From: Antedon mediterranea
Taxonomy: Eukaryota; Echinodermata; Crinoidea; Comatulida; Antedonidae
Assembly: GCF_964355755.1 (NCBI RefSeq)
Contig: NC_092671.1
Span: 17,085,501 to 17,149,500 of the forward strand
Direction: 5' to 3'
DNA length: 64,000 nt
Shown here: piece by piece, positions 59,201 through 64,000 of the stretch
Layout: every line of letters starts with the position of its first letter
How positions within the stretch are numbered: the first letter of the stretch is position 1
Notes under the pieces: model-generated
Told to the model about the DNA's origin: nothing
Database searches by the model: none
Seen by the model: only the letters and a program-made list of their open reading frames with translations
Program-made: the position numbers and the translations under genes

Positions 59201-62200
59201 TTAATGAATAAAATGTAATTTTAAAAAAACTGTTTAACCATATGAATTTATGAATAATATTTTTAAAATCAAACAACACACTTTTGTAAAATATTTATAA
59301 CAAAAGCAATCTAGTGTTTGACCTATCTATGCATAAATCATCTTCTGTATAATTATAAAAATCCTAATAACTTGTATTTGTACATGCTCTACAAAATAGG
59401 TCTCGGAGCACTGTACATTATTACCCACGAGTCATAGCAATGTCTATGGAGTAATACACAAATCTTAATGAAAATTTCAGATTGACGTCATCAGCATACA
59501 GTAATTGCATTATAACTTTAACTAGCTACATTTAAGGTCTATGAGTAATCAAACCAGTAGAAAATAAGGAAAAAATACCATCTACTGATATTAAGTCTTC
59601 TGATCATTCTACACGTATTTGATGCATTAGATGAATCATGATATATGACACATATGGGTGTGTGCTAATAACCAAGAGTGGGCGTATACTAATACTTGAT
59701 AACACATGTACAACAAAAATATAACTGTGAATATATAGATATCTCCTGGGATAATCTTACCGAGTTCCACTTACACGATGTAATGAACTTGCTGTGTGAA
59801 AAAAGATATGCGCATATGCGCATACACTGCTATGTTACATCCATGTAATCTTCACAGGCATCGCTGAGGCCTATAAAGATTAATACTACGCCGCCTTTTT
59901 CTGTGTTTTTACATTGACACAAAACCGCTTTAGCACGTTCATATAAATGTATTTGTTACTGTAAATTAGGTATAGTGTTTATTACAATACAATTTTACCT
60001 AAAAATTTAGGAGGATACAATTGAATGCTATCCAATCTAATTTCCTAGCCATTTTACAGAAAATTATTCTGGAATCCACACGTCTATCGCACATTGCTTC
60101 AGAATGACATAATATAAACAAAAATAATTTAAGACGTAATACTTACTACAACTAACCTCTCAACAGATGTAGGCTATAAGATAATAATTGATGTTATGGC
60201 TATTAAAGTAAGGAATAAACATGTCTATAACTAACCTTTAAACATAAATGTGCTCATCTTTGTATGCGTAATATCTTTATGAGATGCAAGAAAAAGCACA
60301 ACTTCTCCTTTTTCATTTCGAATAGGAACTATATCAAGAAGGCAACAAAATTCTGAACCTGCAAAGTATAAGAAAAAAAGTTGATAATGAGAAACAAATT
60401 AATGTCTATTTCAAATGCATTCATTAGAGAAAAAAAAAATTAATTACCGTACAGTGTATTATCTGTTAAAATAATTATAAGCTATAGGCCTAATAAGAAA
60501 TGTTTTCCCAATTTTAATTCTGGTTAAAAGATAGACTTCAGTATAATTTCAGTGGAAGAATCAGGGGTGTAGTGCTAGGGACGTGAACTCCTTCCTTTTG
60601 ATAGCTAAATAACAAACTTTTATATCAACTTTTCACTATTAATAATAATAATAATAATTTATTCGGAAAACGCTTTTTGAACAGCGGCACACATAATAAT
60701 GGTGCATCCTTAAAACAATTAAACATACAATATAAACATATATGAGTATAAAAATAGGTAGACTAGATTAAAACAGATAAAATACTTACTAAAATACAAA
60801 TTACCACTAATTAATTATTAAGGTCTCACAAAGTGGTCATTAAAAAGAGGTAAATTTTACTGATAACAAATTCCAACATTTGAATCACGGTGTTCATTTG
60901 CACAAATAAAATTATAAATATTTGTTTTGAAATAATTTAACATTTTCCCAAATAAGGTTTCAATTCAAATGAAAAATATAACAATATTATTTATTGATAA
61001 CAATATTAATTTGACATCAACGTGCTGTAGCTATTGGCAACAGGCATATCAAGCTGAAAGCAGCCTTCAGAATTGCTTTATAAAAATAGATCTACAATGA
61101 ATATAAAATATTGGATAAGACAAATATCAAAATTTTGTAAATAATTGAAAATTCTGTGAAATTTGGTCTTTCTGAATTTGAAAACTTGAAATTTGCTTAG
61201 CAATGATAAATGATAATAGTATGCTTCTGTGAATTGATGATGTATAAACTCAAAGTGCAAAAAATAGTACAAATTCTTGCATTATAAATTTGAAGGTTCG
61301 TAATAAGTATACGCATTTATAATGACCAGAGCAGCGTTTTGGTATTCAGTAGGGAATATTCACATTGCATTGATTCAACATCAGACTGTGTCAATTCTAC
61401 TGCATTGCTTGTGCATCCAATCTAGAGGTCATAGGATTGATCACACTACTAATGATATTTTTCTGATATTAAACCTTTACTTTTAAAGCATTTGGTAACA
61501 ATGCATCTTCCATGCCATTATAGGGAAGATGATTAGTTAGTTTGATTTATTAACCAAGCTATATATCTTATATTTAGGCCACGATAAAGTGATTTTATCT
61601 GAAAGAAAGGTACATAAATTGTAATATTTTTTACAGACAACTATATTTTAAATATTAATATAGTAAAATAAACAAAATATATAAAACTTTTTTACTACAT
61701 TAATCTGTCCTCCCTGTCAATGAATGAACTGATTAATATCAATCATCGTCATCAGGAAATATTAACATTTAAAATACTTAAAGCTTGGACTGATAGTGCA
61801 CTGCATTCTGTAATGTTTTGTAGACTTTGGGATGCATTACCCATGGATTTAAGAAATGCTTTTATCCTATTACAAGTATGAAGTACATTTAAAAGTAACC
61901 TAAGGGAACATTACTTACCCGTTAATTAAGTTAATAAACAATTGGGATGAAATATTACAGTACTTTGTACTTAATTTATTATTAACATTTAAAACATATT
62001 TTAATGTAAATTAAAAATAATTTTTTGTTATAGTTGTTTATTTATAATTTAATTTAGCATTTACATATATAAACTATAGGCCTAATATAATTAAGTTATT
62101 CTTTTGAGATATTAATTTATCATCATCTACATTTATATATTATTTGTAATAATTAGTCACTGGTTGGAGGTACACACCTAATTGGTGACAGTGGCTTAGG

Positions 62201-62598
62201 CTGCTTTGTGCTTTCCTGGCAGCTAGTGACTATGATTTTATATTCTTTTGCTTCGTATTTGTTTAATTTGTTGATTTGTATTATATTTTGTAAAATTTAT
62301 CTTTTGCCTGAATAAATAATAATAATAATAATAATAATAACAACTAATAGTTAACAAAACTTGCCTTCTTTTGTTCTAAACATCACTTCTGTCTTTAATT
62401 CAACCTTATTTTCCAACGACTTTTCAATTTCTTCAATTTTTTCCTCTTCTGTCTGGTTACCGTAAAGGAATTTGCATGCGCAACTCTTCTGCATGACCTC
62501 TGCTCGGACAAACCCAGTGAGTTCACAGAATCCATCAGAGCAGTATACAATTGGGTAGCTAGGTATCACCTGTGCGTTACCGAGCACAAAATTGCTAT
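29050..62598 (-). CDS. Elk: ELK-type (Kv12) voltage-gated potassium channel, KCNH8/KCNH3/KCNH4-like, 5' partial
   Basis: Fifteen minus-strand exons: 62598-62365, 60358-60236, 57814-57645, 56210-55964, 49046-48886, 41458-41248, 40773-40591, 38115-37916, 37471-37365, 35247-35105, 33580-33475, 31929-31821, 31522-31317, 30544-30280 and 29478-29050. They join in frame to 964 residues plus TAG. In order: PAS domain (visible residues 1-119), an [15 protein letters not shown] block typical of ELK, S1-S6 (about 190-455), filter SVGFGN, C-linker, CNB-homology domain (about 520-650), the ELK-specific [14 protein letters not shown] motif and a C-terminal coiled coil. The last motif and the LSGHL block place it in ELK rather than EAG or ERG. 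Family role: subthreshold K+ current at the neuronal plasma membrane, cyclic nucleotides not required. The exon with the start codon and PAS-cap (usually about 25 residues) is not in the window. Unusual points: a GC-AG intron, a two-residue gap after S4 and a TEL ending. Confidence 0.96.
29640..30080 (+). mobile_element. fold-back repeat family B, copy 1
   Basis: Starts TTTGATTGGTTAATAAGTAT and ends with an imperfect palindrome (AATGAATGTTTTTTATTCGT ... ATTCTCACCATCCAATTCAT). The same order of parts occurs at 34380-35060 and 40135-40565, all in ELK introns and in the same orientation. Confidence 0.55.
30280..30544 (-). CDS. Elk: ELK exon: VVDGIED motif and start of coiled coil
   Basis: 265 bases. 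The first residues RVVDGIED complete the conserved ELK motif. There is a basic PRRRSSSH site in the middle (possible kinase site, inference). The end, [20 protein letters not shown], has heptad spacing and corresponds to the C-terminal coiled coil of KCNH4/8. Confidence 0.93.
31317..31522 (-). CDS. Elk: ELK exon: cytoplasmic C-terminal linker
   Basis: 206 bases. It contains [10 protein letters not shown], like RLPSIVEDEE in human KCNH8, and ends with LPPELSPR, the first half of the ELK-specific C-terminal motif. The middle is Ser/Thr/Asn-rich and not conserved. The donor is GTGAGA. Confidence 0.92.
31821..31929 (-). CDS. Elk: ELK exon: CNB-homology domain C-helix and intrinsic ligand
   Basis: 109 bases. 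It encodes [20 protein letters not shown], then [12 protein letters not shown]. The FNL tripeptide sits where KCNH channels place the intrinsic-ligand residues that fill the nucleotide pocket. The acceptor is AAATGTATAG and the donor GTAAGA. Confidence 0.94.
32040..32428. repeat. 14-bp minisatellite, about 27 copies
   Basis: GAATGAAATGTTTT repeated with few variants (GAATTGAATGTTTT and shortened GAATGAAATGTT). In the ELK intron between the exons at 33475 and 31929. Confidence 0.9.
33221..33380. mobile_element. MITE family A, copy with two core units
   Basis: AAAGCTCTGTTTACTTTATC at the left; two GGCATATCACTACCATATTT-type units; a degenerate right end AGTAGTGTAGTGTTCTTAC. About 95 bases from an ELK exon. 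Confidence 0.65.
33475..33580 (-). CDS. Elk: ELK exon: CNB-homology domain, middle
   Basis: 106 bases. It encodes [20 protein letters not shown] and then [14 protein letters not shown], matching the human LGKGDLIG and ADVKALTYCDLQ strands. The acceptor is TATCAAAG and the donor GTAACA. Confidence 0.94.
33581..34380. other. ELK intron, nothing recognisable
   Basis: AT-rich intron DNA. The open frame near 33841-34107 has no family features. Confidence 0.5.
34380..35060 (+). mobile_element. fold-back repeat family B, copy 2 (with extra insertion)
   Basis: Starts CCATTTGATTGGTTAATTTC and ends with AATGAATGTTTTATATTTGT ... TTCTCCATAATCAACTCATA. Inside, GTCATTTGATTAGACGATTG followed by TGGGTCACATGGCATGCAAT also occurs near 6235. 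ACTATTTAACagtcGTTAAATAGT is a hairpin. About 45 bases from the ELK exon ending at 35105. Confidence 0.55.
35105..35247 (-). CDS. Elk: ELK exon: CNB-homology domain, first half
   Basis: 143 bases. It encodes [20 protein letters not shown], then [20 protein letters not shown]. The fold motif is intact. KCNH channels are known not to need cyclic nucleotide here. Confidence 0.95.
35248..36900. other. ELK intron, first part
   Basis: No gene. Near 35985 CGGCAGCCAAAAGGCTGAAA resembles 45640 (GCAGCCAAAAGTCTGAAA), a shared dispersed-repeat word. Otherwise nothing recognised. Confidence 0.4.
36902..37260. mobile_element. inverted-repeat MITE, about 355 bp
   Basis: The left arm AAGCGTGGTTCTCTCTAGAA + CGCAACGTAA pairs with the right arm TTACGTTGAG...CTAGTGGGAACCACGTTTAA. 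AGGTTTGATTTCATGCA and AGTTTGATTTCATGCAACA repeat inside. No coding capacity. It lies 105 bases from the ELK exon at 37365. Confidence 0.6.
37365..37471 (-). CDS. Elk: ELK exon: end of C-linker
   Basis: 107 bases. It encodes [20 protein letters not shown], then [14 protein letters not shown], the family FPDELRADIAMHLN block. The acceptor is TTTTGCAG and the donor GTACAG. Confidence 0.95.
37747..37904. mobile_element. MITE family A, best copy, two core units, against an ELK splice donor
   Basis: TAAGCCCTGTCTACACTATC at the left and GATAGTGTAGACAGAGCGTTA at the right give the clearest terminal repeats of the family. The core has two CATATCACTACCATATTTG units. The right end stops about 10 bases before the ELK donor at 37915. 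Confidence 0.8.
37916..38115 (-). CDS. Elk: ELK exon: end of S6 and C-linker
   Basis: 200 bases. It encodes [20 protein letters not shown], then [20 protein letters not shown] and the C-linker helices up to MGIDTIE, matching the human KCNH4/KCNH8 C-linker closely. The donor is GTAAAG; a MITE end lies about 10 bases into the intron. Confidence 0.96.
38116..40134. other. ELK intron with a diverged direct repeat and a hairpin
   Basis: About 85 bases at 38278-38366 (TACTAATTAAATTGAGTTCG, TTATTGACGATTAA, GATTTGCCCCAAATAGGGGT) recur in diverged form at 38975-39060. A perfect 13-bp stem CTAGATGGTACGC with an 11-base loop is at 39555-39591. No gene. Confidence 0.55.
40135..40565 (+). mobile_element. 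fold-back repeat family B, copy 3
   Basis: Starts CACATTTGATTGGAGGATTG and ends in a strong palindrome, 40440-40560: AATGAATGTTGTATATTTGT pairs with the end containing GCACTCATTAACTTTCATT. It stops about 25 bases from the pore exon's donor end. Confidence 0.6.
40591..40773 (-). CDS. Elk: ELK exon: turret, pore helix, selectivity filter, first part of S6
   Basis: 183 bases. It encodes [20 protein letters not shown] (turret, with the N-glycosylation sequon NLT), then [20 protein letters not shown] with the K+ filter SVGFGN. The acceptor is TTTTTTCACGTAG; a MITE begins about 20 bases further upstream. The donor is GTAAGA. Confidence 0.97.
40794..41120. mobile_element. TTAA-flanked MITE, directly upstream of the ELK pore exon
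   Basis: TTAAAGATGTATTGTCC at the left and GGGGACAATATATCTTTAA at the right. Same family as 26427-26705. Its inner border is 20 bases from the first base of the pore exon (40773). Confidence 0.75.
41248..41458 (-). CDS. Elk: ELK exon: S4 voltage sensor, S4-S5 linker, S5
   Basis: 211 bases. S4 reads [20 protein letters not shown], with Arg at every third position. S5 contains [14 protein letters not shown]. Compared with human ELK and EAG sequences as I recall them, the stretch between the third Arg and the conserved D-RYSQ is two residues shorter. The acceptor is TTCTTCAAG and the donor GTATGA. Confidence 0.95.
41660..41860. repeat. dispersed repeat, first of two copies in one intron
   Basis: ACCGATTCCACTCAAGAAAA ... 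TTTGACCTGAAGGACAAATT ... GTTGTTTGGTAATGACTGAT. The matching copy is at 48225-48430 (ACCGATTCCGCTCAAGAATC ... TTTGACCTAAAGGAAAAATT ... GTTGTTTGGTAACGCCTGAT). Confidence 0.6.
41861..43300. other. ELK intron, nothing recognisable
   Basis: AT-rich. A TTATTTATTTAATC run near 42630 may be the antisense tail of a LINE. No gene. Confidence 0.4.
43305..45213. repeat. 49-bp satellite array, about 39 copies, nearly identical
   Basis: The unit is AAAATGGCAATGCTGTGGGT + ATCAGTGGCATGGATCTCAA + TGAAGATAC (49 bp; for example CAATGCTGTG at 43311 and 43360). Most copies are identical; a few carry one change (GGCA to GACA), and one near 44162 has lost bases. It is flanked by AGCAAATTACTGAAAAATGG at the left and AAAAAGCTAAATCAAAATGA at the right. 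In the ELK intron between S3 and S4. Confidence 0.97.
46070..46510 (+). mobile_element. probable LINE 3' end with TA microsatellite
   Basis: CATACGGGGGTCACGACTTA, then GTTCAGTGAACTTACTGTGA and CCTCCATCCACCCACATTTA, a TA run at about 46421-46453, then AGTGAGTGGAAAAAAATAAA and a GAAA/AATGAAAC tail. The layout resembles the 3' UTRs of non-LTR elements. No reverse-transcriptase blocks are identifiable. Confidence 0.4.
46610..46905. repeat. two single-copy relatives of the 49-bp satellite element
   Basis: At 46790-46900: GCAAATTACTGAAAAAATGA, AATGCTGTGGGTATCACTGG, TCTCAATAGAGATACAAA and then AAGCTAAATCGAAACGATAA AGTAAAACAG, i.e. the same flanks as the large array with one unit only. At 46610-46685: GGTATCAGTGACTGGATC followed by AAAAAGCTAAATCAAAAAGA TAAAGCCAG, a more decayed copy. 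Confidence 0.75.
46906..48224. other. ELK intron, nothing recognisable
   Basis: AT-rich intron with no conserved frame or clear repeat. Confidence 0.45.
48225..48430. repeat. dispersed repeat, second copy
   Basis: Partner of 41660-41860 in the same intron and orientation. The upstream text AACTGATAATTATCTCATTC and AATCAGATAATTATCGGATA form short inverted repeats. Confidence 0.6.
48886..49046 (-). CDS. Elk: ELK exon: end of S2, S3
   Basis: 161 bases. It encodes [20 protein letters not shown], then [20 protein letters not shown] (S3). The S2 and S3 acidic residues that pair with S4 arginines are present. It is separated from the next exon by the window's largest satellite-bearing intron (7.4 kb). 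Confidence 0.96.
49047..50090. other. ELK intron, nothing recognisable
   Basis: AT-rich; no gene or clear repeat. Confidence 0.45.
50095..50895. mobile_element. inverted-repeat element family C, about 0.8 kb, with GTCT microsatellite
   Basis: Ends GCATGGTGGGAAGGATTTGG (from 50128) and CCAAATCCTTCCCACCATGC (to 50874). Inside is a GTCT/GTTT tetranucleotide run at about 50203-50247. A related pair of ends is at 58205-58300. No transposase seen. Confidence 0.6.
51350..51425. repeat. short tandem duplication
   Basis: CAACTTAGTTGCGGATAACTGGTTAT occurs twice in a row (about 27-32 bp unit), ending CAACTTAGTTGCGGATAACC. Confidence 0.7.
51915..52655. repeat. two diverged tandem units of about 350-370 bp bounded by CRE palindromes
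   Basis: TGACGTCA at 51926-51933, 52296-52303 and 52643-52650. The intervals share AATCTATTATAGCTC/AATCTGTTATAGCTC, GTAGATA(T/C)(A/G)AATTCATG, ATATGGCCA/GTATGGCCA and ACGTATTCC/ACGTATCCA in the same order. Confidence 0.65.
52850..53460. repeat. direct repeat of about 72 bp, copies about 530 bp apart
   Basis: ATTTCCCGCATGATCGTAAT, then GGGTATGGTCTACTAGCTTT and CCTGCTCCCAACTCGTCAT, at 52851-52921 and again at 53384-53453. Possibly a duplicated element end; no LTR features such as a TG...CA border were confirmed. Confidence 0.65.
53500..53860. repeat. 71-bp minisatellite, five copies
   Basis: The unit holds GAATTTACCAAAGTCTTATG, CCCGAAGCCTAAATCAGGGG and GTGGGGTTATACTAGAATTG. AAAGTCTTA starts at 53531, 53602, 53672, 53743 and 53814. 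Confidence 0.9.
53861..55963. other. ELK intron, nothing recognisable
   Basis: AT-rich with an AAT run at about 55592-55618. Open frames show no family features. Confidence 0.45.
55964..56210 (-). CDS. Elk: ELK exon: S1 and start of S2
   Basis: 247 bases. It encodes [20 protein letters not shown], then S1 with [20 protein letters not shown], and S2 beginning [12 protein letters not shown]. The acceptor is CTTTCAG and the donor GTAAGA. Confidence 0.96.
56416..57560 (+). mobile_element. tRNA-derived SINE split by a DNA transposon
   Basis: Left part: ACGTGTGGCGCAGTGCGTTT, GAGATTGGTAGTTCAGTCCAAC, CACATTGCTTGTGTCTAGG. After the insertion it resumes with ACTTACATTTGTTTACG, CTCTCCACCCAGGTGTACAA, ACTAGCTGCACATTA and CCATACGTATTAATAAA. 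It matches the uninterrupted copy at 11590 on both sides. Confidence 0.75.
56512..57414. mobile_element. Harbinger-like non-autonomous transposon inserted in the SINE
   Basis: Ends GGGCCTGTTTCTGCTGA and TCAGCAGAAACAGACCA (inverted). TTA is present at 56509-56511 and 57415-57417, a 3-bp target duplication. GGGCC-type ends plus a TTA duplication are typical of PIF/Harbinger. The interior repeats the words ATCGATTA and ACCGATTAAAA. No transposase frame. Confidence 0.8.
57645..57814 (-). CDS. Elk: ELK exon: PAS to S1 linker
   Basis: 170 bases. An acidic stretch ([11 protein letters not shown]) is followed by [20 protein letters not shown], almost identical to the linker of human KCNH3. This block separates ELK from EAG and ERG. 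The acceptor is TTTTTGCAG and the donor GTAAGT. Confidence 0.95.
57815..60235. other. ELK intron with a family C remnant and a palindrome
   Basis: At 58205-58300: CACAATGCATAGTGGGAAGG ... CCTTCCCACATGCGTCATGC, inverted as in the element at 50095. At 59807-59824 there is an 18-bp perfect palindrome, TATGCGCATATGCGCATA. Otherwise nothing recognised. Confidence 0.5.
60236..60358 (-). CDS. Elk: ELK exon: end of PAS domain
   Basis: 123 bases. It encodes [20 protein letters not shown] and then [13 protein letters not shown], matching the human WCLLDMMPIKNEMGEVVLFL strand pair. The acceptor is ACTTTGCAG and the donor GTTAGT. Confidence 0.95.
60630..60735 (-). mobile_element. possible antisense LINE tail
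   Basis: TTAATAATAATAATAATAAT followed by TTATTCGGAAAACGCTTTTT. Read on the minus strand this ends in an ATT repeat like LINE 3' tails. Short and uncertain. Confidence 0.3.
61690..62342 (+). pseudogene. 3' end of a decayed LINE with AAT repeat tail
   Basis: At 61815-61915 a broken frame reads [16 protein letters not shown], then a stop and [11 protein letters not shown], the usual last reverse-transcriptase block (LWNALP...LRNA...FKSNLK). The 3' UTR (GGTGACAGTGGCTTAGGCTG) runs to CTGAATAAATAATAATAATA. It lies 22 bases from the ELK PAS exon end at 62365. Confidence 0.75.
62365..62598 (-). CDS. Elk: ELK exon: PAS domain core, first exon in the window
   Basis: 234 bases, two bases in and one out. 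It encodes [20 protein letters not shown] followed by [20 protein letters not shown], the KCNH PAS signature. The acceptor is AAATCTTTCAG. The 3' end must be the GC donor in GAAG|GCAAGT, because only that keeps the frame into the next exon. The previous exon, which should carry the start and the APQNTFLDTI-type PAS-cap, was not found between 62.6 and 64.0 kb. Confidence 0.95.
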
Positions 62599-64000
62599 CT
62601 GAAAGATTTGAATAAACACTTGTTAAATTTCTAATATAATTTTGTTGATAATACATTAAATGTTGCTTATTTAGCACTTTTTATCAAAGCACTTCACAAC
62701 ATATTTGCTGCGCTTTATACAGTCAAGCCCAGTGGACTTGATTATATCGCAACAGCATTCTAATCTCCTCATAAAGGTCCCTGTTTGTGGAGCTGCCACC
62801 TCATAAGTTCAGTACCAGATATTTGAATCTCCAGATCTGGCAAATATTAAAAAATTACCTAAAATTGTTTTACTGTTCTTAAAAGGTTATTTTATTAATA
62901 CACAATTACATGTGATGAGTTGCTAGAATGCGTGACAAACCTCTGGTAAACATTGAAATGCTGATTGCGCAAGGTATTTTGTGATTAATCTGTTAAAACA
63001 CTGCAAAATTGTTAACAAAAAGATTCTGAAATTGTTAACTTTGTGGTCCACACTCAAAATTAGGGCTGTTTAACAGAAACTGCCTATTGTTATAATCATA
63101 GGAACCATTTCTCACAAAAATAAAGGTAAACTATTGATGATGATGTCTTGTGAAAATAGATTGAAAACAAGTTTGAAATTGGCACCACAAAGCTTATCAC
63201 TATAAAGTTCTTCAGGCTGTCTCTAATTTCAGAAGTTAACATGAAAAGACAAGAAAGCTAGTTGCCTGAGTACCGTTTTGATTTTACGATCATTCGAGAA
63301 AACACCACACAACGATCTAGCATGTATATTATATTTCACACAAAGGGATAGAAACAAAGGTGATGAAGCTCAAATACTGATTATGGTAATTATATGCATG
63401 AATTAATTTTTAATTAAGAACTATTCAGATCATTCATTTACACAAATTTATTTTGAAATTTCTTTTTTGTGAAGAATTCATCTATGCACTAGCCTATTGA
63501 TGACATGTAGTGTTTTGAAAATTAAATAATACATCGTGATAACATCTTGTACGATGTACATGTAACACAAAATAACACACTATTACTACTGTACTACCTG
63601 AACCCGGTATAAAGCCAACTATTTGCATTCTCAATTAATTTTAAACTAGGTTGCAAGTGGCTAGCAAAAGTCCTGTTAAATAATGCTTTCAAAATGTGTA
63701 ATTTCACACGAAGAATTCCTTAAAGTTTATTTTTAGTAATGGAGCTACGTGACTTGCTTTCATACGTCAAGTATTGTACGAGTGGATTACCCACACCGTA
63801 GATGTGCAAGCATGTACAGATAATGCATGGTGTGTACATGTCTCAGCCAATCAACTCTGTTTGACCCTTGTTTTTCCCTTTGTATACAGTATAATCATGT
63901 TAAGTTGAAAGTTACTAGTGGATAAAGATACAATGTGGAAGTAAACAAAAATATTTCTTACAAAAAACAACGCTCAACTTTTTGACGTAACAGTTTTATT
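62599..64000. other. ELK intron upstream of the PAS exon; start exon not found
   Basis: I looked on the minus strand for the usual KCNH first exon (start Met, APQNTFLDTI) and saw nothing matching. No other gene or clear repeat. Confidence 0.5.

Overview
This is a eukaryotic, AT-rich, intron-rich animal window. It holds two recognisable protein-coding genes, both on the minus strand and arranged head to tail. The upstream (right-hand) gene is an ELK/Kv12-type voltage-gated potassium channel (KCNH3/4/8 relatives). Its 15 visible coding exons run from 62598 down to a TAG stop at 29050; the exon with the start codon lies beyond the right edge. The downstream (left-hand) gene is ICA1 (islet cell autoantigen 1, ICA69), an arfaptin-homology/BAR-domain protein with nine coding exons from an ATG at 19590 to a TAA at 1921. 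All exon joins were worked out by hand from splice consensus, reading phase and similarity to remembered family sequences, and every join keeps the frame. Word use (very frequent TAGGCCTA), the repeat types and the gene families suggest a marine deuterostome, most likely an echinoderm. That is an inference, not a demonstration.

Layout: 1-400 asparagine-coding minisatellite; 400-1920 3' flank of ICA1; 1921-19719 ICA1 exons and introns, including a LINE fragment, several MITEs, SINEs and a transposon inside a transposon (16191-19072); about 22.0-22.13 kb possible ICA1 first exon/promoter; 22158-23977 Mutator-like element with a 9-bp target duplication and a second element inside it; 24.0-29.0 kb intergenic, with a 37-bp polypurine minisatellite; 29050-62598 the ELK gene, whose introns carry a roughly 39-copy 49-bp satellite, several MITE families, a SINE split by a Harbinger-like element, and LINE remnants; 62.6-64.0 kb the first visible part of the next intron, without recognisable content.

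The two genes have no known joint pathway. ELK is a plasma-membrane K+ channel with PAS, six transmembrane segments, C-linker and cyclic-nucleotide-binding homology domain. ICA1 is a Golgi/secretory-vesicle membrane-curvature protein. Both are often neuronal or neuroendocrine, so adjacency could be informative but may be chance. I found no prokaryotic-style system, CRISPR array, rRNA or convincing functional tRNA. The most unusual content is the mobile DNA: three nested insertions with readable target duplications, MITEs placed within 10-20 bases of ELK splice sites, and two cases where tandem arrays seem to have grown from the core of a dispersed element. In the channel itself, the noteworthy points are a two-residue shortening at the S4/S4-S5 junction, a GC-AG intron and a C-terminal PDZ-type ending.
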